This document shows positions 16,471 to 25,844 of a stretch of DNA of 64,000 nucleotides, one piece after another; position 1 is the stretch's first letter, and each line of letters starts with the position of its first letter. The translations under genes were made by a program, and so were the position numbers. Under the pieces are notes generated by a model, which was not told the origin of the DNA, did not search any database, and worked only from the letters and a program-made list of their open reading frames with translations. The DNA comes from Caprella mutica (lineage: Eukaryota > Arthropoda > Malacostraca > Amphipoda > Caprellidae), in the NCBI GenBank assembly GCA_947561585.1, contig CANNZV010000919.1, positions 151,906 through 215,905 on the forward strand. The letters are read 5' to 3'.

Positions 16471-16929
16471 ATGCCATCTAATCTCAATATCAGACTTTAT
16501 CAAGAAGCCGATAAACCTGCTTTACTTCACTTATTGCAACTCAATACGCCGCGTTATTTTGCAGCAGAAGAAATGGCTGAATTTGTGCACTATTTAGACC
16601 ATGAAATTGAAAAATATTTTGTGGTAGAATACGAAGAACAAATAGTCGGCTGTGGCGGTATTAATTTTTTAGAAGGCGGAAAAGTCAGCCGAATTAGTTG
16701 GGATGTATTGCATCCTGATTATCAAGGTAAAGGTATTGGAAGTCAATTGTTAAAACACCGGATAGACTTCCTAAAAACATTGAACAATACGCCTAAAATT
16801 ATCGTACGAACTTCGCAATTGGCTTTTCCTTTTTATCAAAAAGGAGGTTTTGAATTGAAGAAAATTAAAAAGGATTATTGGGCGCCTGGCTTTGATTTGT
16901 ATTTGATGGAATATGGTGAAAAGAAGTAG
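16471..16929 (+). CDS. GNAT-family N-acetyltransferase
   Basis: 152 aa, single GNAT domain. The acetyl-CoA binding motif A is visible as VLHPDYQGKGIGSQLLKHRI (about residues 79-98, with QGKGIG), and a C-terminal FPFYQKGGFE motif B follows. The substrate is not predictable. It lies 72 bp downstream of the deiodinase-like gene and may share its transcript. A hairpin follows its stop codon. Confidence 0.9.
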   Translation: MPSNLNIRLYQEADKPALLHLLQLNTPRYFAAEEMAEFVHYLDHEIEKYFVVEYEEQIVGCGGINFLEGGKVSRISWDVLHPDYQGKGIGSQLLKHRIDFLKTLNNTPKIIVRTSQLAFPFYQKGGFELKKIKKDYWAPGFDLYLMEYGEKK

Positions 16930-16933
16930 GTTA

Positions 16934-16974
16934 TTCCATCCCTTTAGCGTTTATTTCCAACTAAAGAGATGGAA
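16934..16974. terminator. Hairpin between convergent genes (GNAT and PKD protein)
   Basis: TTCCATCCCTTTAG and CTAAAGAGATGGAA pair over about 14 bp in the 76-bp gap between two converging genes. It could act as a terminator for both; the T-tracts are weak. Confidence 0.5.
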
Positions 16975-17005
16975 CAACTCCATTCCATCTTTATACTCAT
17001 TTTCA

Positions 17006-20000
17006 CTACTCTTTCACTACTTTTTCTGTCCAAATCCAAGCTTCACTTTGCACGGTTAGGAAGTAAATACCACTTGGCAAATTAGCCGTATCAAACGTAT
17101 AGGTCTTGGCATTTGTTCCTTCCATTTTTGCACACTCCTGCCCTATTACATTCATTAAATGTATCGTAAAATCAGTCCGGCTAATTTCCTCCAATTCTAC
17201 CGTCAATTCATTGCGCATTGGGTTTGGGAAAACCGTGACTTGTAATGCATTTTCTATTGCTACGGTAGCGTTTGGGTCTGTTTCGATAGTAATCGCTGTC
17301 GCTGTGGCGCAATAGTTATTGTTTGCATTAAGCGTCACGGTATATGCGCCTGCTTGTGCGTAAGTATGTGTCGGATTTTCTTCCATAACATTTGCCGTTC
17401 CATCACCAAAATTCCAAGAATATGCTACGGCTGTAGGTGAGGTGAGGTTGTTAAATTGAACCTCCAATCCATTTGCAGTATAATCAAAAAACGGTTCAGG
17501 AAACGCTTCTACGTCAATGTAATTTTGTACCGTAGTTTCACTTTCATCTGTACCATTTGAGACTAATAAAGCCACAGGGAATGTACCAAGGGAACTATAT
17601 ACTACAGTAGGGTTTTGTTCATTGGAGACATTAGGCGTGCCGCCTGGAAATTGCCAACTCCAACTCGTTGCATTTTCCATCGTTTCATCTGAGAACTGAA
17701 CAGTGACAGGCACACAACCCGTGGTAACACTAGAAGCAAACTGCGCATTTAGCGGTGATGAAAGGTCTAATATAAAGGTATATGTATCTGTTCCACAAGG
17801 GCCTGTTGATGTAAGCGTTACGGTATAAATGCCGTAGTCTGCATAAATATGTGTTGGATTAATATCCGTGCTTGTTTCCATATCTCCAAAATCCCAAACA
17901 TACGTATCTGAAAATAGAGAAGTATTCGAGAAATTAATCATTAAGTCATTTGGTAAAATCGTAAAATCTGCGGTTGGTGAGGGAATAAGGCTAACTGCAT
18001 TTTGTTGATTAATCGTATCGCTACCAAAAGCATTTGTGACAATTAATTGGATAGCATAAAAGCCCGTATTATTATAAGTAACCGTTGGCGCAGCATCCGT
18101 AGAAGTTGCTGGAATACCGCCTTCAAAAGTCCATTGATAGCTTTCTCCATCTATTGATTCGTTTTGCATTTCGATAATAGCTGGCGCACAAGGATTGTCC
18201 AAGTCAAAAGAAAAAGCTGCTGTCGGTGCTGCGCCGAAAGTAATTTCTTGTGTAGTCACGGCGTCACCACAGGCGTTCATCGCGACCAAAACAACGGTGT
18301 AGGTACCACCATTGCTATAAGTGTATTCGGGATTAGGTTCGGTACTGGTGTTATTGTCACCAAAATTCCAGAGATAACTAGTCGCATTGGCAGATTGGTT
18401 ATTGAATTGATAAATACCATTGGCAATCTCAACACTTGTAAACATTGAAATCGGTGCGAGTAAAACCTCGACTTGAGCAGTCATTGAGGTCACCATTTCA
18501 CCACAATCATTGGAAATAATACACTGAAAAGTCGCATTTTCTAGACTAACATCAGCATTACTAATTTGTAGAGTTGCAGCATTAGACCCCGAAATATTGC
18601 CAGTGTTGGCCATATTTTCAAAGTTACCGCCATTACTCACTTGCCATTGATAAAATAAATTTGCACCGCCTGTTACAGCAACTGTCAAGTTTAGCGTTTC
18701 GCCTTCGCAGATAGTCGTTAAAGGCGTTGGTTCTTCCGTTAGAGCTAGCATTTCAAAATCATCGCTTGCGGTCGTTAAGCCTGTAATATTATCTTGAATA
18801 CCGCTATTTCCAGCAGTTGCGCCATTAGACGAGCCGCTACATAAGACATTCGGTGAAACAATGGTACCTGCTGTGCCACCCGATACATTCGCAGACAAAT
18901 TAATCAGCGTATTTGTCAAAATGCGGCCGCCACTTCCGCCGCCACCAGGTCCAAAACAATTGCCAGGAATAGCTCCCGTAAAGCCCCCACGTCCGCCATT
19001 TGCCTCTATATTTAGCTCATCCGTTATTGTTCCAATATCCAATACAATAGTGCCACCTGCACCACCGCCACCACCGCCATCACCTGAAGTGTCTATAAAA
19101 CTACCATTTGCTGTAATCATTTGATTATTTCCAGTCACACTGCCCGCTTGAATGAGGACAATACCACCACCATTTCCTCCATTATTGCTAGTAGTATTAT
19201 TGTCGGTATGCCCTGCACCACCGCCACCACCAAGGAATAGACGTGTGCTAGTCGTGCTAAATGATTTGCCGCCAATACCCGGAAATTCGCCATCACAGTC
19301 AAAATTTCCATCAGGATATTGTTGTCCACCAAGACCGCCAGCTACGACATTTCCGCCGCCACCGCCGCCCGTATTATGGTCATTTCCGCCGCCACCACCA
19401 TTTGCTTGTGCGCCACGGCCAGCTTCTTTGCCTGTAATTGTTGCTGTAATCCCTTCTCCTTTGAATGCTCCACGCCAATCGCCTGTTTCGTAGGAATAAT
19501 CGTCTTGATTGAATAAGAAATTACAAGCACTAGGAATCACTTGTTGCGCGCCACCTCGAAAACCAGCACCTGATACGTTAATTGGACTATTTAAGGTCAA
19601 ATTGTTCGTCACCGAAAATGCCAAAATACCGCCCGTAAAACCATCCCACGGCTGTGCAATTAATTCACCATCAACAATAGCATCTGCATAAGTAGGCATG
19701 GTGACTAATTGTACTTTACCAATTGTGTTATAGTTGTTTACAAATTGATATTTCAATGAAATAACATTACCCAAGATGCTTTCTATTTCATTGACTTCAT
19801 AAAGTCCAGCATTGCCTAAGTTGCTAATATTTCCGAAGTTAGCATCATTGCTTTCATCCATCGTTGCGCCTTGCATTTGGATGAGTACTACTTTCATTTC
19901 AGGCTGGAAAGCTGTAGGGTTTTCGACCGTCAATTCGCCCGAACAATGCTCTATATCCACCACGACGGTATAATCATTAATAACTCCAGAAATATTGGTT

Positions 20001-20059
20001 TGAGCAAAAAAAGGAAGGCAAAAGAGTAAGGGAATAAAAAGTGTAATCAGTTGTTTCAT
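17006..20059 (-). CDS. Secreted multi-PKD protein with Gly-rich domain and T9SS type A sorting domain
   Basis: 1017 aa. Signal peptide 1-20 (ends FFAQ). An N-terminal beta-rich region is followed by a glycine-rich domain (about 160-420, with runs such as GGGGGNDHNTGGGGGG), an Ig-like domain (about 445-530, YQWQVSNGG), five PKD domains (YLWNFGD, YQWTFEGG, YVWDFGD, WSWQFPGG, YSWNFGD cores), and a T9SS type A C-terminal domain (VFPNPMRNELTVEL ... LPSGIYFLTV ... KVVKE). It is exported across the outer membrane and probably anchored on the surface; adhesion or matrix binding is likely but unproven. It is a single-gene unit with its own promoter at 20097-20128. Confidence 0.92.
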   Translation of the reverse strand: MKQLITLFIPLLFCLPFFAQTNISGVINDYTVVVDIEHCSGELTVENPTAFQPEMKVVLIQMQGATMDESNDANFGNISNLGNAGLYEVNEIESILGNVISLKYQFVNNYNTIGKVQLVTMPTYADAIVDGELIAQPWDGFTGGILAFSVTNNLTLNSPINVSGAGFRGGAQQVIPSACNFLFNQDDYSYETGDWRGAFKGEGITATITGKEAGRGAQANGGGGGNDHNTGGGGGGNVVAGGLGGQQYPDGNFDCDGEFPGIGGKSFSTTSTRLFLGGGGGAGHTDNNTTSNNGGNGGGIVLIQAGSVTGNNQMITANGSFIDTSGDGGGGGGAGGTIVLDIGTITDELNIEANGGRGGFTGAIPGNCFGPGGGGSGGRILTNTLINLSANVSGGTAGTIVSPNVLCSGSSNGATAGNSGIQDNITGLTTASDDFEMLALTEEPTPLTTICEGETLNLTVAVTGGANLFYQWQVSNGGNFENMANTGNISGSNAATLQISNADVSLENATFQCIISNDCGEMVTSMTAQVEVLLAPISMFTSVEIANGIYQFNNQSANATSYLWNFGDNNTSTEPNPEYTYSNGGTYTVVLVAMNACGDAVTTQEITFGAAPTAAFSFDLDNPCAPAIIEMQNESIDGESYQWTFEGGIPATSTDAAPTVTYNNTGFYAIQLIVTNAFGSDTINQQNAVSLIPSPTADFTILPNDLMINFSNTSLFSDTYVWDFGDMETSTDINPTHIYADYGIYTVTLTSTGPCGTDTYTFILDLSSPLNAQFASSVTTGCVPVTVQFSDETMENATSWSWQFPGGTPNVSNEQNPTVVYSSLGTFPVALLVSNGTDESETTVQNYIDVEAFPEPFFDYTANGLEVQFNNLTSPTAVAYSWNFGDGTANVMEENPTHTYAQAGAYTVTLNANNNYCATATAITIETDPNATVAIENALQVTVFPNPMRNELTVELEEISRTDFTIHLMNVIGQECAKMEGTNAKTYTFDTANLPSGIYFLTVQSEAWIWTEKVVKE

Positions 20060-20096
20060 AAATCCGTTTGTGATTTTCTTGGTTAAAATAGTGGCG

Positions 20097-20128
20097 CAAA
20101 GTTAGTACAATCAACAGAATAAGACCAA
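20097..20128 (-). promoter_or_regulatory. Bacteroidota-type promoter of the PKD protein gene
   Basis: On the minus strand a TTG at 20128-20126 is followed 21 nt later by TAACTTTG (20104-20097). This matches the -33 TTG / -7 TAnnTTTG consensus with correct spacing. The expected start of transcription is about 30 nt before the ATG. Confidence 0.65.
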
Positions 20129-20272
20129 CCATTTTTGAAATATGTTGTTAGGCTTGCCAATGATTGAAGGATTGGATGAATGATTGATTGAATGGAAGGG
20201 CTTCGTACTTTCAAAAAATACAGTGCATCCAACATTCACTCATTCACTCATTCTATCATCCAATCATTAAAA

Positions 20273-20755
20273 ATGTATCAACTTAAATCAGTTCAGCAAT
20301 TGCCCATTTCGGTCAAAGAGGCTTGGGATTTCTTTTCTTCACCAAAGAACTTAGCGACAATTACCCCCGACTCTCTGGGTTTTAAAATTCGGTCTGAATT
20401 ACCTGAAAAAATGTATCCAGGAATGATGATTGTGTACACCGTCAAGCCGCTGTTGGGTATTCCAATGATGTGGGTAACCGAAATCACCTACGTGGAAGAG
20501 GAGAAGTTTTTTGTAGATGAACAACGGGTTGGTCCTTATGCCATTTGGCATCATCAACATCATTTCAAAGCTATAAAAGGCGGTGTAGAAATGACCGATA
20601 TTATTGATTATCGTGTGCCTTTAGAGCCATTGGGACAGTTGGCACATCCAGTTGTAAAAGGACAATTGAATAAGATATTCAAATATCGTCAGCAGAAAAT
20701 GGATGAAATTTTCGGAAAAATGGGTACAGCTTCTATGACGTTTAAGAAGTATTGA
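20273..20755 (+). CDS. SRPBCC-family protein (cell division inhibitor-like/ligand-binding fold)
   Basis: 160 aa from the ATG at 20273. An open extension upstream codes for low-complexity repeat sequence (direct ATTCACTC units) and was rejected. It is a START/SRPBCC fold: the N-terminal LPISVKEAWDFFSSPKNLATITP is the typical opening, MMIVYTVKPLLGIPMMWVTEIT and GPYAIWHHQHHF follow, and it ends DYRVPLEPLGQLAHPVV...FKYRQQKM. This subgroup is often annotated as SRPBCC or SulA-like. It probably binds a hydrophobic ligand; the true role is unknown. Confidence 0.85.
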   Translation: MYQLKSVQQLPISVKEAWDFFSSPKNLATITPDSLGFKIRSELPEKMYPGMMIVYTVKPLLGIPMMWVTEITYVEEEKFFVDEQRVGPYAIWHHQHHFKAIKGGVEMTDIIDYRVPLEPLGQLAHPVVKGQLNKIFKYRQQKMDEIFGKMGTASMTFKKY

Positions 20756-21102
20756 TGATTGATAATTGCAATAGAGCGAACACGGCACGGCGAAACGGCA
20801 GAGCAGAGTCAACATTTAATGGCGACAGTAATCAGTATTCAATCAACAATATTCAATTCCTAAACGTAAAAGCATTTTATTTTCTAAATAATTACGAAAA
20901 CATCAAAACCGTTGTTTACTTTTGCGACGCATAGAAAGATGCACTAATAAAGTGATGAAATAGCAAGCTACGTAACTCGGATTTACCAATCCGAGACTAC
21001 TAGAATAACCAATAGATGGCTCGGATTGGAAAATCCGACTTACGTAGTTTCATACTTCATTATTTAAGCCATAATCAATCATAAAAATAAAACCAAGCGA
21101 AT
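20756..21102. other. Intergenic region upstream of ald
   Basis: No gene is supported. A TACTTTTG box at 20917-20924 fits the Bacteroidota -7 consensus and could drive ald with a leader of about 170 nt. Between them lies the 80-bp palindromic repeat at 20968-21047. A -33 TTG is not seen at the usual distance. Confidence 0.45.
20968..21047. repeat. CTACGTAA-ended palindromic repeat in the ald leader
   Basis: Ends CTACGTAACTCGG and CCGACTTACGTAG face each other, with two inner hairpins of the form CTCGGATT...AATCCGAG. The motif CTCGGATTGGGAAATCCGAG recurs at about 44902-44921 beside the 13-bp minisatellite. It is probably a dispersed REP-like element. Confidence 0.7.
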
Positions 21103-22218
21103 ATGATTATTGGAGTTCCAATGGAAATTAAAAACAACGAAAATCGCGTGGCACTTACACCATCTGGCGTATTTGAGTTGATGAAACGCGGACACAGCGT
21201 TTATGTACAAGAAAATGCGGGTTATGGCAGTGGATTTACAGACACTGAATACCGCAATGCAGGTGCACAGATACTTTCAACTATCGAGGAAGTCTATGCT
21301 ATTGCAGAGATGATTATAAAAGTAAAAGAGCCGATTAAGAGTGAATATAAATTGATTAAAAAAGACCAATTAGTATTTACTTACTTCCACTTTGCTTCTC
21401 ATGAACCATTGACCACGGCAATGATAGAAAGTGGTGCGGTTTGTTTGGCTTACGAAACGGTAGAATTAACAGACAGAAGCCTACCATTACTCGTTCCGAT
21501 GTCTGAAGTAGCTGGTCGTATGGCGATACAACAAGGCGCAAAATACTTAGAAAAACCCGTAAAAGGTCGTGGTGTTTTACTAGGCGGCGTACCGGGTGTT
21601 CCTCCTGGCAAAGTAATGATTTTGGGCGGTGGTATCGTTGGTACTCAAGCCGCTAAAATGGCTGCTGGTCTAGGTGCGCAGGTTACAATTTTGGACATTA
21701 GTTTACCACGTATGCGCCAATTATCAGACATCATGCCTGCCAATGTGATTACCATGTTTTCTAGCGAATACAACATTCGTAAATTGATAAAAGAAAGCGA
21801 TTTAATCGTGGGTGCAGTACTTATTCCAGGCGCAAAAGCACCGAATTTGATTACTCGTGATATGTTGAAAGAAATGCGTGCAGGTACGGTTTTAGTAGAT
21901 GTAGCAGTTGACCAAGGCGGTTGTTTTGAAACCACAAAACCAACAACTCACGAAGACCCAATTTATATTATCGACGATGTGGTACACTATTCCGTAGCAA
22001 ATATGCCGGGTGCTGTGCCTTATACTTCTACCCTTGCTTTGACGAATGCAACACTTCCTTATGCTATTCAATTGGCTAATAAAGGATGGAAAAAAGCTTG
22101 TCAAGACAGCGAGCCTTTACGTAAAGGTTTGAATGTAGTAAAAGGTAAAGTGGTTTATCAAGGCGTTGCAGATGCATTCGATTTAGAAATGCATGATGTC
22201 AATGATTTTCTTTCTTAA
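21103..22218 (+). CDS. ald: Alanine dehydrogenase
   Basis: 371 aa, normal length. It catalyses NAD-dependent reversible deamination of L-alanine to pyruvate. The N-terminal MIIGVPMEIKNNENRVALTP signature is followed by KVKEP (about residues 72-76, substrate Lys) and YFHFASHEP (catalytic His). The Rossmann motif MILGGGIVGTQAA is in the middle, and DVAVDQGGCFETTKPTTH and NMPGAVPYTSTLALTNATLPY lie toward the C-terminus. It stands alone, preceded by the palindromic leader element. Confidence 0.97.
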   Translation: MIIGVPMEIKNNENRVALTPSGVFELMKRGHSVYVQENAGYGSGFTDTEYRNAGAQILSTIEEVYAIAEMIIKVKEPIKSEYKLIKKDQLVFTYFHFASHEPLTTAMIESGAVCLAYETVELTDRSLPLLVPMSEVAGRMAIQQGAKYLEKPVKGRGVLLGGVPGVPPGKVMILGGGIVGTQAAKMAAGLGAQVTILDISLPRMRQLSDIMPANVITMFSSEYNIRKLIKESDLIVGAVLIPGAKAPNLITRDMLKEMRAGTVLVDVAVDQGGCFETTKPTTHEDPIYIIDDVVHYSVANMPGAVPYTSTLALTNATLPYAIQLANKGWKKACQDSEPLRKGLNVVKGKVVYQGVADAFDLEMHDVNDFLS

Positions 22219-22530
22219 TTAATTATTGACTATTGTATATTGATGATTGTATATTGATTACTGGTCGCTACTTTTGCGCCATTTTCAATTGAATATAGAA
22301 AGCGGAAAAGTGTCTGGTGATGCTTTTTCGCTTTTTTAGCAGACACTACGTCACGCGGCGACCTAAATCGCCTCCTTGACCTTGTGTAAATAACATCGCG
22401 TCCGACCTACGCGAAAAAAATCCGTGTAAATCCGTCCAATCCTATTAATTTTGCATGCTATTAGCCTTTCCCAAATTATTCATTCCATCCTTATTCATTA
22501 TTAATTCCAAACACCTTACCTTTACAGCCT
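22219..22530. other. Intergenic region with GTCACGCGGCGAC motif
   Basis: No gene is supported. It contains the GTCACGCGGCGAC motif (22351-22363) that forms the stem of the CTTTGAC-ended hairpins at 50892-51285 and 54413-54499. It also has short direct repeats (TTGTATATTGAT) near the ald stop. Confidence 0.5.
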
Positions 22531-24237
22531 ATGCTACGCAAACTCAAATTATTTTTTCCGTTTTTGGAATGGCTGCCGACTTACGACCGCCAAGATTTTC
22601 GAGGTGACTTGTTCGCCGGAATGACGATTGGAGTAATGCTTATTCCACAAGGAATGGCTTATGCGACCTTAGCCAATATGCCGCCTATTTATGGCTTATA
22701 TGCTGCCTTAATTCCAGCTATTATTTATGCCATTTCCGGTACGGCGCGCCAATTATCTGTCGGTCCGGTAGCTATTGCTTCTTTGCTTGTGGTGACTGCC
22801 ATTGGTGACTTTGCACAGAATACAGAAGCCTATGTAGAAGCCGCAATTTTATTGGCTTTAATGGTCGGTATTATGATGTTGTTGTTCGGGGTTTTTCGGC
22901 TAGGCTTTCTAGTCAATTTCCTCTCTCGTCCCGTCATGATGGGCTTTACAATGGCAGCGAGTATTATCATTATTTCGGGGCAAATGAAAAACCTATTGGG
23001 CTTATCTTTTGCGCGACAAAGTTACTTTCATCAAACCATACAACAGCTGTGGGAACAGCTCCCCAACACCAACTGGCTGACGCTTGGCATTGGCAGCGCA
23101 GGTATTGTTATTCTGTTGACTATCAAGAAGTTAAGTAAATTAACGCCTAGTCATTTAATAGCAATGGTCATAGGAATTATTTGTGTTTATGCCTTTGGTT
23201 GGGCAGAAAAAGGCGTAGCAATAGTCGGAGAGATAGAACAAGGTTTGCCTGCTATGAAATTGCCACAATGGGACTTAGATGCCGTGCGTCATTTATGGTC
23301 GGGCGCATTGACGATTGCATTAATTGCTTATGTGCAGTCGATTGCAGTGAGTAAAATTTTGCAAGAAAATCATAAAAATTATAAGATAAACCCTAATCAA
23401 GAATTAGCCGCTTTAGGCTTCTCAAATATCATTGGTTCTTTCTTCCAAATCTTTCCGGTCACAGGTGGTTTTGCGCGCTCCGTAGTCAATGATGCGGCTG
23501 GCGCACGTACTCCTTTTGCAGGCGTGATTAGCTCTATGATGGTGGGCATTACGCTTCTCTTTTTTACAGGCTTATTTTATTATTTACCGAAGGCAATATT
23601 AGCAGCTATTATCATCACCGCTGTCGCCAAACTATTCAATGTACCCGCTGCCCGCGAGCTCTACAAAACTGACCAACGCGACTTTTGGATGATGGTCGCC
23701 ACTTTTTTAGCCACACTTTTTATCGGTATTGAAGAAGGTATATTGATTGGTGTTTCTATTTCTTTAGCCATGATGATTTTTCACTCTACGCGCCCAAATA
23801 TGGAAGAATTGGGACGTATTCCCGGTACTATTCACTATCGTGGTGTGAAAAGATATAAAGGACTAAAAACGCGTAAAGATGTGTTGATTTTGAAATTTGA
23901 CGCACAGATATATTTTGCGAATGTCGAATATTTTCGCACGCAAATAGATAGTTATTTATACAAAAAAGGCGACGATTTACGCCTTATTGTGCTGAATGCT
24001 TACGCTATTAATCATATTGATAGTACGGCAATTAGTATGCTGCAAGAACTGAATACTGACCTAGAAAAGAAAAATATTGAACTCTATTTCATCGGCTTAA
24101 CGGGGCAAATTCGCGATGATTTCAAACGCAATAAGATTGATAAACGCTTCGGAAATGACCACTTCTTTGTCTCTATTGAGGATGCTTTGGAGTATTTTGA
24201 TGGGAAGCGGCGGGCGAAGCATCAGGAGTATGCGTAG
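22531..24237 (+). CDS. SulP-family anion transporter with STAS domain
   Basis: 568 aa. The N-terminal part has the sulfate-transporter signature (GMTIGVMLIPQGMAYATLANMPPIYGLYAALIP split over helices 1-2) and about 11-12 membrane spans to residue 420. A cytoplasmic STAS domain (about 435-550, VLILKFDAQIYFANVEYF ... NHIDSTAISML) follows. SulP proteins carry sulfate, bicarbonate or other anions; the substrate here is not determinable. Neighbours give no hint. Confidence 0.93.
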   Translation: MLRKLKLFFPFLEWLPTYDRQDFRGDLFAGMTIGVMLIPQGMAYATLANMPPIYGLYAALIPAIIYAISGTARQLSVGPVAIASLLVVTAIGDFAQNTEAYVEAAILLALMVGIMMLLFGVFRLGFLVNFLSRPVMMGFTMAASIIIISGQMKNLLGLSFARQSYFHQTIQQLWEQLPNTNWLTLGIGSAGIVILLTIKKLSKLTPSHLIAMVIGIICVYAFGWAEKGVAIVGEIEQGLPAMKLPQWDLDAVRHLWSGALTIALIAYVQSIAVSKILQENHKNYKINPNQELAALGFSNIIGSFFQIFPVTGGFARSVVNDAAGARTPFAGVISSMMVGITLLFFTGLFYYLPKAILAAIIITAVAKLFNVPAARELYKTDQRDFWMMVATFLATLFIGIEEGILIGVSISLAMMIFHSTRPNMEELGRIPGTIHYRGVKRYKGLKTRKDVLILKFDAQIYFANVEYFRTQIDSYLYKKGDDLRLIVLNAYAINHIDSTAISMLQELNTDLEKKNIELYFIGLTGQIRDDFKRNKIDKRFGNDHFFVSIEDALEYFDGKRRAKHQEYA

Positions 24238-24288
24238 GGAGGTTGAAGTATTAAGTTGGTTTTATACAAATTAAATAGAGTGCTAATC

Positions 24289-24294
24289 ATGATC

Positions 24295-24340
<46 letters not shown>

Positions 24341-25803
24341 CATAATTACTTGGCTAAGCTTGGGGCTTCTTTTACCAATATTAGCATACTTCGTTATTTT
24401 TTACAGAGCAACGGACCCACCACTTTTTATTTGGGATGAAACCATCTATGCGACGAATGCTTTGGAGATGTTTTTCAATAATGATTTTACAGTTTTGCAG
24501 CGGCATAATGGCATTAGTTTATACAATACCAAACCACCTTTAGTCATTTGGTGTCAATGGCTTTGTATGCACTTTTTTGGCATCAATGAGCTATCGGTGC
24601 GCTTGCCTTCGCTTATTGCTGGCACACTCGTAGTAGCCGCAGTGATTTATTTTTCTAAGCGCGTTTTAAATAGCACTACTCTTGCCTTCTTTGCAGGACT
24701 GACTTTACTCTGTGCTTACAGCTATATGCACGCTCATATTGTGCGCAGCGGCGACTTAGACTCTCTTTTGACCATGTTTGTGACCTTCTACGCTTTGCTT
24801 TTCATCACTTATTTAATAGAAGAAAAAAGGAATTTCAACAGCTATATTCCATGGATAGCAGTCTGCGTAGTTGGAGGGTTTTATAGTAAATCGGTAGCAG
24901 GTTTTATGCCTTTATTGGGGCTAGGGATTGCCGCTGTTCTTTCCAATAAACGCAAGGAAATATTCAGCAATAGACGTCTTTATTTTTGGATAATAGGCGC
25001 GCTATTGGTTTGTGGATTGTACTACGTTTATAGAGAATATCGAACAGAAGGTTATTTGGCAAAAGTATTTTTATCAGAATATCAGCGCATTTATGATAAT
25101 GTCATGCCTTGGCATACACATCCCTTCGACCATTATGTGACTATATTGATAGAAAAACGCTTTTATCCCTTTACCTACTTCCTTCCAATTAGTCTATTAT
25201 TGGGCTTTTTAAGCAAAGAAAGACCTATTCGTGCCGCCACCCAAATGGCTGACCATATACGCTTTAGCATACTTGCTTTTAATTTCTTATCCAGAAGTAA
25301 AAGTGTCCTGGTATTTAGCTCCTTTGTATCCTATTTTTGCTATTTTAATTGGTATTCTTTGCAATGAAATATACTATTGGATGCAGCAAATTAAAGTTCC
25401 TAATTCCTTGATAATCAGCGCATTACTACTTGGATTTATTCAGCCTTATTACACCGTTTTTCAAAAAAATAAAAATCGAATTAGAGCAAGCGACAAGGAA
25501 GAGTTTGAGGGTTATTTTGTGCGGCAATTAGCCGAAAAACAACCTACAACAAAAGATTTTAGCATTGTAGCATATCAAAAAGAAGATGAAAAGTTAGACC
25601 CTGCCTATTTCTACATGAAGGCTCGAAATTATCACGAAAATACCACGATCGATTTGGTACATTATCTACCCGAAATCAAGAAAGAGGTCGTTGCTATCTG
25701 TCAAAAAACAAAGAAAGACTCAATAGAGGCCTTTTACCGTTTTGAATTGTTGGAGGAAAACGAAAAAGGCTGTCGATTGTATGGCTTGCATGGATTAAAG
25801 TAA
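24289..25803 (+). pseudogene. ArnT/PMT_2-like glycosyltransferase, broken by frameshift; possible phase-variable start
   Basis: An integral membrane glycosyltransferase of the ArnT/GT-83 type: FYRATDPPLFIWDETIYATN near the start, NTKPPLVIWCQW, ELSVRLPSLIAG, then many membrane helices. The first open part runs to 25367. The C-terminal half (SYPEVKVSWYLAPLYPIFA...) continues in the +1 frame to 25803, with the frame change between about 25213 and 25260. The hydrophobic helix ITWLSLGLLLPILAYF is open upstream of the first in-frame start (TTG at 24360), so the true start is probably the ATG at 24289, which is out of frame because of the (GAAA)11 tract. Function would be transfer of a sugar from a lipid carrier. 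As read, the gene is inactive, unless the frameshift is a sequence error. Confidence 0.8.
24296..24340 (+). repeat. (GAAA)11 tetranucleotide tract at glycosyltransferase 5' end
   Basis: Eleven GAAA units run between an ATG at 24289 and the membrane helix of the downstream protein. With 11 units the ATG frame ends at a TAA at 24343-24345. One more unit or two fewer would join it to the main frame. This is the layout of a slipped-strand contingency locus. Confidence 0.85.
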
Positions 25804-25844
25804 ATTGGTTCTTTGACCACAGAGGACAGACAATTTTTCATTAC

